Source of the DNA: Acidimicrobiaceae bacterium
GTDB taxonomy: Bacteria > Actinomycetota > Acidimicrobiia > Acidimicrobiales > RAAP-2
Length of the DNA stretch: 6,749 nt
NCBI GenBank assembly: GCA_003164275.1
Contig: PLSY01000309.1
Span: forward strand, 4,736-11,484
Direction: 5' to 3'
A program made the position numbers and the translations under genes. Below the pieces are notes generated by a model that was not told the origin of the DNA, ran no database searches, and saw nothing but the letters and a program-made list of their open reading frames with translations. Positions 1 through 6,279 of this stretch are shown here, piece after piece. Each line of letters opens with the position of its first letter. The stretch's first letter is position 1.

Positions 1-92
1 GGCTTCACGTGCTGGAACTCGACCACCGCGAACAGGCCTTCGGGGAGGTTGAGGGTCATGCCATTACGCAGATCGTTGGTGGAGACGGCCAT
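1..92 (-). CDS. efp: Translation elongation factor P, N-terminal fragment (gene runs off the left edge)
   Basis: The first 30 codons and part of codon 31 are present, beginning MAVSTNDLRNGM and ending at VVEFQHVKP. This is the N-terminal KOW-like domain of EF-P, which binds between the P and E sites of the ribosome and relieves stalling at consecutive prolines. The NDL-x-NGM and VVEFQHVKP blocks are diagnostic. The loop lysine that is post-translationally modified in many bacteria should lie about two residues past the window edge, so its presence cannot be judged. The ATG shares one base with the pepQ stop (TGATG), which implies coupled translation. A purine-rich AAAGAAG lies 10 nt upstream inside pepQ and is a weak Shine-Dalgarno match. 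Placement after pepQ is the normal actinobacterial order; nusB would be expected next. Confidence 0.95.
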   Translation of the reverse strand, partial: MAVSTNDLRNGMTLNLPEGLFAVVEFQHVK

Positions 93-1243
93 CAGACAGC
101 AACTTCTTTCGGGAACTGGGTGAGTGATCGGCTGCCGTCCTCTGTCACCACCAGCGTGTCCTCGATACGGACCCCACCGGTATCGGGGAGGTACACGCCA
201 GGTTCAACGGTGACCACGGTGCCGGGGACGAGAATAGCAGTAGAGCCCGGTCCAACCGACGGTCCCTCGTGGATGTCGAGCCCCACCCCATGGCCCGTCC
301 CGTGTTCGAAACGGTCGGCCCAACCGGATGCGGCGATCACCTCACGGCACGCCTGGTCGACGGAGCCGGCCAAGATGCCGGACCTCACGGCGCCCACCCC
401 CACCCGTTGGGACTCCTCGACCACGGCGAAGACCTTGGCCAACGTCCCGGTCGGCGAGCCTCCGACCGAGAAGGTCCGGGTCATGTCCGACCGGTAGCCG
501 TCGAACACCGCCCCGAAGTCAACGACCACCGGGTCGCCCGGCGAGATGATGCGGGAACCGGGCCGGGCATGGGGCTTCGCCGAGTTCTCCCCCGAGGCCA
601 CGATGGTCTCGAAGGCACTGTCCTCGGCGCCGCCCTGGCGCATGGCATGGTCGAGGGCGGCGGCAAAGCGCGACTCGCTCAGTTGCCGGTCACTTCCGCT
701 GCCCACGGCGGTCAACAGGGGGAGCACCGAGGCCAGGGCGTCATCGGCGATGGCCGCGGCGCGCTCCATGCGGGCCACCTCGCCTGGGTCCTTCACCAGC
801 CGAAGGCGCTCGACCGCACCCCGTGTGGCCGAGAGCGGGTTGGTGGCGAACAACTCCTCCCACGAACGCTGGGCCGCCCAGGTCACATGGTCGGCCTCGA
901 GGCCGAGGGGCGTGCCCGCGGTGGCGAGTGCCACCAGGGCGTCGCGCTGGTCCTTCACGCCACCGATCACCACCTCGACCTCGTCACCGATCCCGGCCGA
1001 GGACAGTTGTTCGACCGACTGGGTGCGGTACCGGCCGTCGGTGGTCAAGATGGCCCGCTCCCTCGTGACGAGGAGCAGGCCGGCCGAACCGGTGAACCCG
1101 CTGAGCCACCGGATGTTGGCTGGCGTGGTGACCAAGAGCGCGTCGACGGGGGACTCGTCGGCGCCGGCCGTGTCGAACAGGCCACGGAGGCGGCCGAGGC
1201 GGCCGGAGACATCCAGCGGCTCGAGGGTCTGTGAAGCGGGCAT
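92..1243 (-). CDS. pepQ: Xaa-Pro aminopeptidase / dipeptidase, M24 family
   Basis: A 383-residue cytoplasmic metallopeptidase expected to cleave peptides next to proline. Residues about 14-140 form the creatinase-like N-terminal domain (NIRWLSGFTGSAG at 43-55, TTDGRY at 67-72). Residues about 155-375 form the pita-bread M24 catalytic domain. All five dinuclear-metal ligands are visible: D242 (VVDFG), D253 (SDMTRTF), H318 (GTGHGVG), E347 (VEPGVY) and E361 (RIEDT). H225 in KPHARPG and H325 in DIHEGP match conserved catalytic histidines. The length is normal and no signal peptide is seen. The ATG overlaps the aroQ stop by one base (TGATG) and has a GGAGA 7 nt upstream, which supports this start. 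The symbol follows mycobacterial practice for the gene between aroQ and efp; sequence alone does not separate aminopeptidase P from prolidase activity. Confidence 0.95.
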   Translation of the reverse strand: MPASQTLEPLDVSGRLGRLRGLFDTAGADESPVDALLVTTPANIRWLSGFTGSAGLLLVTRERAILTTDGRYRTQSVEQLSSAGIGDEVEVVIGGVKDQRDALVALATAGTPLGLEADHVTWAAQRSWEELFATNPLSATRGAVERLRLVKDPGEVARMERAAAIADDALASVLPLLTAVGSGSDRQLSESRFAAALDHAMRQGGAEDSAFETIVASGENSAKPHARPGSRIISPGDPVVVDFGAVFDGYRSDMTRTFSVGGSPTGTLAKVFAVVEESQRVGVGAVRSGILAGSVDQACREVIAASGWADRFEHGTGHGVGLDIHEGPSVGPGSTAILVPGTVVTVEPGVYLPDTGGVRIEDTLVVTEDGSRSLTQFPKEVAV

Positions 1244-1701
1244 CAGCGCTTCTCCGCGTCAATGGTGACCAGTCGGGCGACGGCCTCGACCGACAGTTCG
1301 TAGCCGAGGCCGCCGAACCCGGCGATGCAGCCGTTCGACACCGAAGCGACGACCGACGTGTGCCGGAACGGCTCGCGGGCGGCGGGATTCGACAGGTGCA
1401 GCTCGACAACCACGCCCTCGAAGCTGGCGAGGGCGTCGTGCAGCGACCATGAGGTGTGGCTCAGGGCGCCGGCATTGACGATGATGGCCGCGGCCCGGCC
1501 TCTCGCCCCGTGCACAGCCTCGACGAGGTCGCCCTCGTGGTTGGTCTGGAAGTGCTCGAGCGAGAAGCCCAGCCGGGCGGCTGTCTTGGTGGCCACGGCC
1601 ACGTGGTCGGCCAGGGTCTCGGTGCCGTAGATGGCGGGCTCTCGCTCGCCCAACAGGTTGAGGTTGGGTCCGGACAGCAAGACGATCAGCTTGTCGCTCA
1701 C
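1243..1701 (-). CDS. aroQ: Type II 3-dehydroquinate dehydratase
   Basis: A 152-residue type II dehydroquinase, which converts 3-dehydroquinate to 3-dehydroshikimate by an enolate mechanism (shikimate pathway step 3, cytoplasm, usually a dodecamer). The sequence shows GPNLNLLGEREPAIYG (11-26) with the lid arginine R20 and catalytic Y25, VNAGALSHTS (75-84) with N76 and H82, and VELHLSNPAARE (99-110) with E100 and catalytic H102, followed by R113. The common NPGA motif is NAGA here; to my knowledge that variant is frequent in actinobacteria and not a defect. Length is typical. The start is GTG, overlapping the aroB stop as GTGA, with AGAGG 6 nt upstream. The stop overlaps the pepQ ATG. It sits directly after aroB, which makes its substrate. 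Confidence 0.97.
   Translation of the reverse strand: MSDKLIVLLSGPNLNLLGEREPAIYGTETLADHVAVATKTAARLGFSLEHFQTNHEGDLVEAVHGARGRAAAIIVNAGALSHTSWSLHDALASFEGVVVELHLSNPAAREPFRHTSVVASVSNGCIAGFGGLGYELSVEAVARLVTIDAEKR
1251..1255 (-). promoter_or_regulatory. Shine-Dalgarno site for pepQ
   Basis: GGAGA on the minus strand lies 7 nt before the pepQ ATG, inside the last codons of aroQ. It supports re-initiation at the TGATG junction and fixes the pepQ start. Confidence 0.6.
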
Positions 1702-2774
1702 ACTCGGCCTCTGGGCTCGGACTCTTCCATCGAGTCAAGGGTAGCGACCACGTCGGCCACGTCGATGCCACGGACCACCTCGACGCCGTCGACGCCGTCG
1801 AGGACGAAGGTGAGGTCGCCCTGGGCTTTTTTGTCCCGGGCCATGAACGAGACGAGGCGGTCGGGCTCGAGGCCGGGGGGGAGGGCGGCGGTGAGGTCGA
1901 AGCCGCCGACCACCCGCCGGTGCAGCTCGACCCGTTGGTCGTCGATACGGCCGAGGCGCCGAGCCAGGAGCCCGGCGAACACCAGCCCGATGGCGACCGC
2001 CTCACCGTGGCGCAGGTCGAGGGTCGACTCCGAGTCGAAGCCGGAAGCCTCGAGGGCATGAGCCAGCGTGTGCCCGTAGTTGAGGATCATGCGCTTGTCC
2101 CCCTCCCGCTCGTCGGATGAGACGACCTCGGCCTTGATGGCCACGCACCGGGCCACCTGGTCGGGCAAGGAGAGCTCCAGCAACGACGCATCGGGCCCCG
2201 CGCCCTCGCCGGTGACGCCGCCGAGAAAGGCGTACTTGGCCATCTCCCCGCGACCGGACGCCCACTCCCTCGGCGGAAGGGTGGCGAGGACCTCGGTGTC
2301 ACAGAGGACGGCTCGGGGCTGCCAGAAGGCACCGACCAGGTTCTTTCCCTCGGGGATGTTGACGCCGGTCTTTCCACCGATCGCCGCGTCCACCTGGCCG
2401 AGCAGCGTGGTCGAGACGTTGACATAGGCCGTGCCCCGCTGGAACGAGGCGGCGGCGAAGCCGGCGAGATCAGTGACCACCCCTCCCCCGACGGCGATGA
2501 TCACATCCGATCGACTGAGCCCCGAGCGGGCGAACCCCCGACACAGCTCCTCAACGACGGCGAGCGACTTTGCCCCCTCGCCGTTCGGAACGGTGAAGAC
2601 CTCGAACGGGATCCCGGGATCGACCGACACCCCGATGCCCGACTGGGTGACGACTGCCGCCTTGGTGGCATTGGGGACCGTGGCCGACACGATGGCGGCC
2701 AGGCGATGACGCACGCCGTCGCCTATCACCACCTCGTAGCGCCGTTCACCCAGCTCGACGGCCACGGTGGTCAC
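1698..2774 (-). CDS. aroB: 3-dehydroquinate synthase
   Basis: A 358-residue NAD-dependent, divalent-metal (usually zinc) enzyme that cyclises DAHP to 3-dehydroquinate (shikimate pathway step 2). The N-terminal nucleotide-binding half has VIIAVGGGVVTDLAGFAA (91-108), and VSTTLLGQVDAAIGGKTGVN (120-139) carries active-site K135. The C-terminal metal domain has E177 (GRGEMAKY), H235 (NYGHTLAHA) and H256 (LRHGEAVAIG), the three metal ligands. Length is normal. The last 8-10 residues are charged and variable, as in other family members. The GTG start overlaps the aroK stop as GTGA, and the site has the strongest Shine-Dalgarno sequence in the window (AAAGGAG, 10 nt upstream). The stop overlaps the aroQ GTG, again as GTGA. 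I see no frameshift or missing key residue. Confidence 0.98.
   Translation of the reverse strand: MTTVAVELGERRYEVVIGDGVRHRLAAIVSATVPNATKAAVVTQSGIGVSVDPGIPFEVFTVPNGEGAKSLAVVEELCRGFARSGLSRSDVIIAVGGGVVTDLAGFAAASFQRGTAYVNVSTTLLGQVDAAIGGKTGVNIPEGKNLVGAFWQPRAVLCDTEVLATLPPREWASGRGEMAKYAFLGGVTGEGAGPDASLLELSLPDQVARCVAIKAEVVSSDEREGDKRMILNYGHTLAHALEASGFDSESTLDLRHGEAVAIGLVFAGLLARRLGRIDDQRVELHRRVVGGFDLTAALPPGLEPDRLVSFMARDKKAQGDLTFVLDGVDGVEVVRGIDVADVVATLDSMEESEPRGRV
1708..1712 (-). promoter_or_regulatory. Shine-Dalgarno site for aroQ
   Basis: AGAGG on the minus strand lies 6 nt before the GTG start of aroQ and within the aroB coding end. It supports GTG at 1701 as the start rather than a later codon. Confidence 0.55.
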
Positions 2775-3313
2775 GACGGCAGCACTCCTTTGATGCCGGC
2801 TGCGGAGATCACCGGGTCGGCCAGAACCCGGTCGACCACCTGATGAGGCGTGAGCCGGTCGACATCGACGGCTACGTGAGCCAAGGAGGCGTACAGCGGG
2901 CGCCGGGCGGCATCGAGCTCGGCCAGGGCGGACGCAGGGTCACCTTCGAGAAGCGGCCGACCACGACCCGAGCCGACCCGACCGGCCAGCACCTTCGGGT
3001 CCGCCCGGAGCCATACGACGGTTCCGGACCGGGCGATGAGGTCGCGATTGGCCTCGAACAGCACCACCCCACCGGCGGCCGAGACCACGACCGGCCGTTC
3101 GCCGCTGAGCGCGTCGGACAGCACCCTTGCTTCTTCGGCCCGGAAGGCCGCCTCGCCCCGCTCGGCGAAGAGCTCGGGCACGGTGCGCCCGGTCTCCGCC
3201 CTCACCTGGGCGTCGGAGTCGAGGTAGTCCCATCCGAGCCGCTCCGACAGCAGGCGGCCGACGGTGGTCTTGCCCGCGCCCATCATGCCCACCAAGACGA
3301 TGCGGTCAACCAT
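2771..3313 (-). CDS. aroK: Shikimate kinase
   Basis: A 180-residue NMP-kinase-fold enzyme that phosphorylates shikimate at the 3-hydroxyl with ATP (shikimate pathway step 5). Walker A is GMMGAGKTT (9-17) with K15. The shikimate-binding residues D32 and D34 (DSD), R58 (AAFRAEE) and R138 (ARRPLY) are visible, and the lid arginine is R119 in GRPLLEG. The usual GGG motif of the shikimate site reads AAGG (79-82), so the first glycine is replaced by alanine while the next two are kept. Length is typical, with a short C-terminal tail. The ATG lies 8 nt inside the end of aroC and I see no Shine-Dalgarno sequence, so expression probably depends on ribosomes coming off aroC. The stop overlaps the aroB GTG. 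Confidence 0.97.
   Translation of the reverse strand: MVDRIVLVGMMGAGKTTVGRLLSERLGWDYLDSDAQVRAETGRTVPELFAERGEAAFRAEEARVLSDALSGERPVVVSAAGGVVLFEANRDLIARSGTVVWLRADPKVLAGRVGSGRGRPLLEGDPASALAELDAARRPLYASLAHVAVDVDRLTPHQVVDRVLADPVISAAGIKGVLPS
2785..2791 (-). promoter_or_regulatory. Strong Shine-Dalgarno site for aroB
   Basis: AAAGGAG on the minus strand, 10 nt before the aroB GTG and inside the 3' end of aroK. Together with the GTGA overlap it decides the GTG start at 2774. Confidence 0.7.
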
Positions 3314-4526
3314 CGGTTGGCTGGGCGCCGGCGGCGGACGGGGTCTGGCCGAGGGACGAGAGGTAGCCCATCCGGTTGCGACGGAACTCTGTGACCGAGT
3401 CGCCTCCGAACTTGCGGAGCGCCTCAGAGGCCAGCACCAAGGCGACCATGGTCTCGGCCACCACCCCCATGGCGGGCACGGCGGTGACGTCGGTGCGCTC
3501 CTTGAACGAGACCGTCGTCTCCTTGGAGATGACGTCGATGGTGCCGAGTGTCGGTCGGTTGAGAGAAGCGAGTGGCTTCATCGACGCCCTCGCCACGATC
3601 GGCGCGCCGGTGGACATTCCGCCCTCAACCCCACCGGCGCGGTGGGTGTCACGCACGTAGCCGCCCCCGAGCTGGCTGGTGTCGCCACCGTCACCGTCTT
3701 CGGCCATCCGGATGGCATCGTGGGCGTCCGATCCCCTCCGCCCGGCCACGTCATTGCCGTCACCGAGCTCGACGGCCTTGATGGCCTGGATGCTCATCAG
3801 TGCCTGGGCCAGCAGAGCATCGAGCTTCCTGTCCCACTGCACGTGACTGCCCAGACCGACCGGGACTCCGTAGGCGATCACCTCCGCCACCCCGCCGAGG
3901 GAGTCGCCGTCCTTGGCAGCTGCCTTGACGGCTGCCACCATGCGTAGCTCCGCCTCCGGGTCGGCACAGCGCACCTGGGAGTCGTCGACCCGCAGCAGCT
4001 CCTCAATGGTCGGCAGGTCGCGACGCTCGGCCTTTTCGGCACCGAGCTGGATGATGTGGCTGAGGACGTCGATGCCGATCTGGGCCAGCAGTAGCTTGGC
4101 AACGGTCCCGGCCGCCACCCGGGCCGCCGTCTCCCGGGCGGAGGCCCGCTCGAGCACGTCGCGGGCGTCGTCGAAGCCGTACTTGAGCATGCCCGACAGG
4201 TCGGCATGGCCGGGGCGCGGTTGGGTCAGCACCTTGGACGGCAGGCCGGGAGCGGGTGACATCTCATCTTCCCACTTCGGCCATTCAGTGTTGGCGATCT
4301 CGATGGCGATGGGCGAGCCGAGGGTGCGACCGTGGCGGATGCCGGCGATCAGGGTGATCTCGTCGGCCTCGAAGCGCATCCTCGGACCTCGGCCGAAGCC
4401 CAGCCTGCGGCGGGCCAGTCCACGCTGGATGTCCTCGGCGGTGACCAACAGCCCGGCAGGCATGCCTTCGACGATGACCACGAGGGCGCGGCCATGGGAT
4501 TCACCGGCAGTCAGGAAACGCAGCAT
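3306..4526 (-). CDS. aroC: Chorismate synthase
   Basis: A 406-residue enzyme that uses reduced FMN to eliminate phosphate from EPSP and give chorismate (shikimate pathway step 7). Visible hallmarks are [10 protein letters not shown] (6-15) with H11, [12 protein letters not shown] (39-50) with R40 and R46, QPRPGHADL (102-110) with H107, [11 protein letters not shown] (130-140), [13 protein letters not shown] (298-310) and [11 protein letters not shown] (341-351), which holds the conserved R344 and D346. The C-terminal tail after MGYL is variable. The length is close to that of the mycobacterial enzyme. The ATG starts right at the conserved [12 protein letters not shown], so the start is secure. 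No good Shine-Dalgarno sequence precedes it; a -10-like TAGATT ends 8 nt upstream, which suggests a leaderless mRNA. It is the first gene of the aro-pepQ-efp operon. Confidence 0.98.
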   Translation of the reverse strand: MLRFLTAGESHGRALVVIVEGMPAGLLVTAEDIQRGLARRRLGFGRGPRMRFEADEITLIAGIRHGRTLGSPIAIEIANTEWPKWEDEMSPAPGLPSKVLTQPRPGHADLSGMLKYGFDDARDVLERASARETAARVAAGTVAKLLLAQIGIDVLSHIIQLGAEKAERRDLPTIEELLRVDDSQVRCADPEAELRMVAAVKAAAKDGDSLGGVAEVIAYGVPVGLGSHVQWDRKLDALLAQALMSIQAIKAVELGDGNDVAGRRGSDAHDAIRMAEDGDGGDTSQLGGGYVRDTHRAGGVEGGMSTGAPIVARASMKPLASLNRPTLGTIDVISKETTVSFKERTDVTAVPAMGVVAETMVALVLASEALRKFGGDSVTEFRRNRMGYLSSLGQTPSAAGAQPTDG

Positions 4527-4533
4527 TCACACG

Positions 4534-4539
4534 AATCTA
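4534..4539 (-). promoter_or_regulatory. Candidate -10 box for a leaderless aroC transcript
   Basis: The minus strand reads TAGATT (four of six matches to TATAAT), and its last base is 8 nt before the aroC ATG. Transcription would then begin at or next to the start codon. No convincing -35 is present; the spacer is occupied by the dyad at 4542-4561. This is inference from position and motif only. Confidence 0.35.
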
Positions 4540-4541
4540 CT

Positions 4542-4561
4542 CGGGGCCGTTGCCGGCCCCG
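4542..4561 (-). promoter_or_regulatory. Perfect 8-bp dyad upstream of aroC
   Basis: CGGGGCCG and CGGCCCCG are exact inverted repeats separated by 4 nt. On the minus strand the loop reads GCAA, a GNRA tetraloop, so RNA reading through from the prepilin peptidase gene would form a stable hairpin. It could serve as a terminator-like or processing structure for that gene, although no U-tract follows. It could also be a protein-binding operator, since it lies directly upstream of the putative aroC -10 box. Confidence 0.45.
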
Positions 4562-4626
4562 GAAGAGGTCCACCAGCCGTGACGCAGAGGCCGCTCGCTT
4601 TCCGCCCCACGGTCGGCGGATGCATC

Positions 4627-5484
4627 TCAAGTTCCGGTGTTGAACAGGTCGTGGGCGAGGTGGCCTCCCCAAAGAACGGCGATGACGGCGCCAACGGCGA
4701 GGGACGGCGCAAAGGGTATGCGGGTCTTGCGACCGGCCGATGACACCACCATCAACGTCACGCCGAAAAGCATGCCGGCCACGAACCCGGCGAGGAAGGC
4801 GATGTAGGCATGGAGGAGGCTCAAGAAGCCGGTCGCGAGCCCAATCACCCCGGCCAGGCGGACGTCCCCAAATCCCATGCCTTTTGGAATAAACCACCAG
4901 ATGGCGAAGAAGACGACGAAGGCCACCACTCCGGCGACCACCGCACCGGTCAGGTCGTGCCAGACATGGTCGACCGCCGAGGTCGCCACCAGCAACGGCA
5001 CGATCAGCGCCAGGCCCGGATAGATCAGGCGACGGGGTACCAACCGGTGGGTCAGATCGGTGACGGAGACAGCCACCAACAAGGCGAAGAAGACGCAGTA
5101 GGGGGCGAGAACGATGTCCCGGCCGAAATGGTTGGCGGCCGCTCCGAACAAGAGCCCGGTGATGATCGCCGCGGTGGCCGTCCGGATGGCCGAAGAGCCG
5201 GCCGGAACCAGGTGCCTGACGGTGAGGTCGACCGGAGCCGGGTCGTCCGAGTCGTCGCTCTCGGCGGCCACCCAGGCGTCTTGGGCCGCCTCCTCGAGGT
5301 GATCGACGGTCAACGTGTGGTCGACGGGGTGCTCGGGAATCTCGCCGGTCTCGGTGAGCGCAGCGGCCCGGCGACGCTCGTCATCCTCCCGGCTGCGGTC
5401 GGCGGCGCGCTGGCCTAACGGATCGAGCAACCCCCCGATGAACAGTCCGGCAATGGTCGTTCCAGCGACAAGGAGGGAATCCAC
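4627..5484 (-). CDS. A24-family prepilin peptidase-like membrane aspartyl protease
   Basis: An integral membrane protein of 285 residues from the GTG at 5484, with about eight hydrophobic segments: roughly 2-21, 98-117, 124-141, 153-171, 179-199, 212-224, 226-247 and 259-277. The two catalytic aspartates of type IV prepilin peptidases are D143 (SVTDLTHRLVPRRLIYP) and D207 in the GxGFGD motif. IPFAPSLAVGA near the C-terminus is also typical. The cytoplasmic loop after the first segment (about 27-95) is acidic and lacks the paired CxxC motifs of the PilD-type zinc/methylation region. An upstream ATG at 5523 would add 13 residues. I prefer the GTG because it starts at the first membrane segment, avoids arginines on the expected outer side, and has a TACGTT -10-like hexamer 7 nt upstream. 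No pilin genes lie nearby, so the substrate is unknown. It could process type IV-like pilins or competence pseudopilins encoded elsewhere. Confidence 0.88.
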   Translation of the reverse strand: MDSLLVAGTTIAGLFIGGLLDPLGQRAADRSREDDERRRAAALTETGEIPEHPVDHTLTVDHLEEAAQDAWVAAESDDSDDPAPVDLTVRHLVPAGSSAIRTATAAIITGLLFGAAANHFGRDIVLAPYCVFFALLVAVSVTDLTHRLVPRRLIYPGLALIVPLLVATSAVDHVWHDLTGAVVAGVVAFVVFFAIWWFIPKGMGFGDVRLAGVIGLATGFLSLLHAYIAFLAGFVAGMLFGVTLMVVSSAGRKTRIPFAPSLAVGAVIAVLWGGHLAHDLFNTGT

Positions 5485-5490
5485 GCACGC

Positions 5491-5496
5491 AACGTA
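5491..5496 (-). promoter_or_regulatory. Candidate -10 box for a leaderless prepilin peptidase transcript
   Basis: The minus strand reads TACGTT, a TANNNT hexamer matching TATAAT at the first, second and last positions, and it ends 7 nt before the GTG at 5484. No clear -35 is seen. It is weak alone but agrees with the preferred start and with the same arrangement at aroC and nfuA. Confidence 0.25.
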
Positions 5497-5547
5497 TCGG
5501 ACCAGGGGCCTCGAACCGGGCATGTGTCGGCGTTGCAGAGGCCTCTC

Positions 5548-5568
5548 GGGCCGCTACTGCGAAGGCCC
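5548..5568 (-). repeat. Short inverted repeat between nfuA and the prepilin peptidase gene
   Basis: GGGCC and GGCCC arms are separated by 11 nt. Next to it, at 5537-5546, is a 10-bp perfect palindrome (AGAGGCCTCT). These could be part of termination or of the control of the downstream gene, but in G+C-rich DNA such short repeats can arise by chance. Confidence 0.25.
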
Positions 5569-5574
5569 CGTCCT

Positions 5575-5616
5575 TAACGCATCCGCCGACGCACCGCCGT
5601 CGGCTTGTCGGCGTTA
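5575..5616 (-). terminator. Nested inverted repeat at the end of nfuA, candidate terminator
   Basis: The outer arms TAACGC and GCGTTA (6 bp) enclose inner arms GCCGACG and CGTCGGC (7 bp, 6-nt loop at 5592-5597). The outer arm begins with the TAA stop of nfuA. A second copy of GTCGGC at 5607-5612 allows an alternative pairing. The structure would form in the nfuA transcript just at its end. No U-tract follows, so it may be a non-canonical terminator or a 3'-end stabilising hairpin. Confidence 0.45.
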
Positions 5617-6267
5617 GCTGTGGGCCGGCTCGTAATAGGGGTTGGTGCCGTCGGCATGATCGGTGACGTCGACGATGTTCACCAGCTCGGGGATGGCCTC
5701 ACGCAAGATGACTTCAATGCCCTGGGACAAAGTGGCCTTGGCCATGCCACAGCCCTGGCACCCGCCGCTCAGCCGCAGATAGATGGAGGCCTCTTCGACG
5801 GCCACCAGGTCAGCCCGGCCTCCGTGGGAGGCGATGCTCGGATTCACCTGCTCTTCGAGGACGAGCACGACGCGCTGTGCCAACGGGTCGGACATGTCGA
5901 CCTCGGGACTCGGAGAGAGCCCGTGGGCACTAGCCACTGGGGGCGTGTTCGGATTGATGATGACAAGGCCGGCCTCGCCCGAGGCGTCCGTGACGAAGTC
6001 GAGGGTGGCGCCTTGGAGGCGGTCGACGCTGGCCGCCGGGACGACGACGGGAAGGTCGTCGTCGTGCTGGACGACATCTCCACTCGATGCGTCGGACAGT
6101 GCCTGGAAGTACATGTCGTAGCCGTAGGCTCCGTTGCTCTCGCCGTTGATCTCGAGCCAAAGCGACAAGGTGTCGGCGCCCGACTCGTTGGCGAGGACTT
6201 CGAGCACGGTGGCCCGGGCCTCGGGAGTGATGGTCAAGATGGGGCGGATGTCCTCACGGTCGCTCAT
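5614..6267 (-). CDS. nfuA: NfuA-type iron-sulfur cluster carrier protein
   Basis: A 217-residue cytoplasmic protein with the two-domain plan of E. coli NfuA. Residues about 12-110 resemble a degenerate A-type (HesB/IscA-like) domain with no cysteine: ITPEARATVLEVL at 13-25 and ATLDFVTDASGEAGLVI at 87-103. A short linker follows, then a NifU C-terminal domain (about 127-204) with VNPSIASHGGRADLV and GGCQGCGMAKATL. C170 and C173 are the only cysteines, and they are the pair that bridges a 4Fe-4S cluster between two subunits. The family delivers Fe-S clusters to apo-proteins. In-frame ATGs lie at 6279, 6276 and 6267; I chose 6267 because TATGAT ends 8 nt before it, which fits a leaderless start. 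A much longer upstream reading frame exists but lies antisense to the divergent gene. The neighbouring gene is also cysteine-rich. Confidence 0.93.
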   Translation of the reverse strand: MSDREDIRPILTITPEARATVLEVLANESGADTLSLWLEINGESNGAYGYDMYFQALSDASSGDVVQHDDDLPVVVPAASVDRLQGATLDFVTDASGEAGLVIINPNTPPVASAHGLSPSPEVDMSDPLAQRVVLVLEEQVNPSIASHGGRADLVAVEEASIYLRLSGGCQGCGMAKATLSQGIEVILREAIPELVNIVDVTDHADGTNPYYEPAHS

Positions 6268-6270
6268 GCC

Positions 6271-6279
6271 TGTCATCAT
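6271..6279 (+). promoter_or_regulatory. Candidate extended -10 for the divergent cysteine-rich gene
   Basis: The plus strand reads TGTCATCAT: a TG-N extension plus a hexamer that keeps the key second A and sixth T of TATAAT. It ends 7 nt before the GTG at 6286 and is almost superimposed on the nfuA -10 on the other strand. No convincing -35 is seen. Confidence 0.3.

Noticed and set aside
269..1268. Long plus-strand open frames (269-1234 and 546-1268) opposite pepQ
   Set aside because: The minus-strand pepQ has all its catalytic residues and a coupled start. The antisense frames are low-complexity Arg/Pro/Gly-rich or Ser/Ala/Arg-rich translations typical of G+C-rich shadows.
1787..1808. Short tandem GACGCCGTC repeat in aroB
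   Set aside because: It encodes the Asp-Gly-Val-Asp-Gly-Val stretch. Two copies of a 9-mer in coding G+C-rich DNA need no special explanation.
1826..1831. Run of six A on the minus strand in aroB as a possible frameshift slip site
   Set aside because: It encodes the conserved Asp-Lys-Lys stretch, and its phase (AAA AAA G) does not fit the X XXY YYZ pattern. The aroB frame continues normally to the end.
4542..4561. The dyad upstream of aroC as a classical intrinsic terminator
   Set aside because: No U-rich tract follows on the minus strand (GAGTAGATT comes next), so the standard model is not met; it is listed as a regulatory dyad instead.
3913..4743. Plus-strand open frame of 276 codons opposite aroC
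   Set aside because: It is antisense to a clear chorismate synthase, resembles no protein I recognise, and has shadow-like composition.
4810..5418. Plus-strand open frame of 202 codons opposite the prepilin peptidase
   Set aside because: It is the antisense image of a membrane protein, rich in Gly, Arg, Asp and His, with no recognisable domain.
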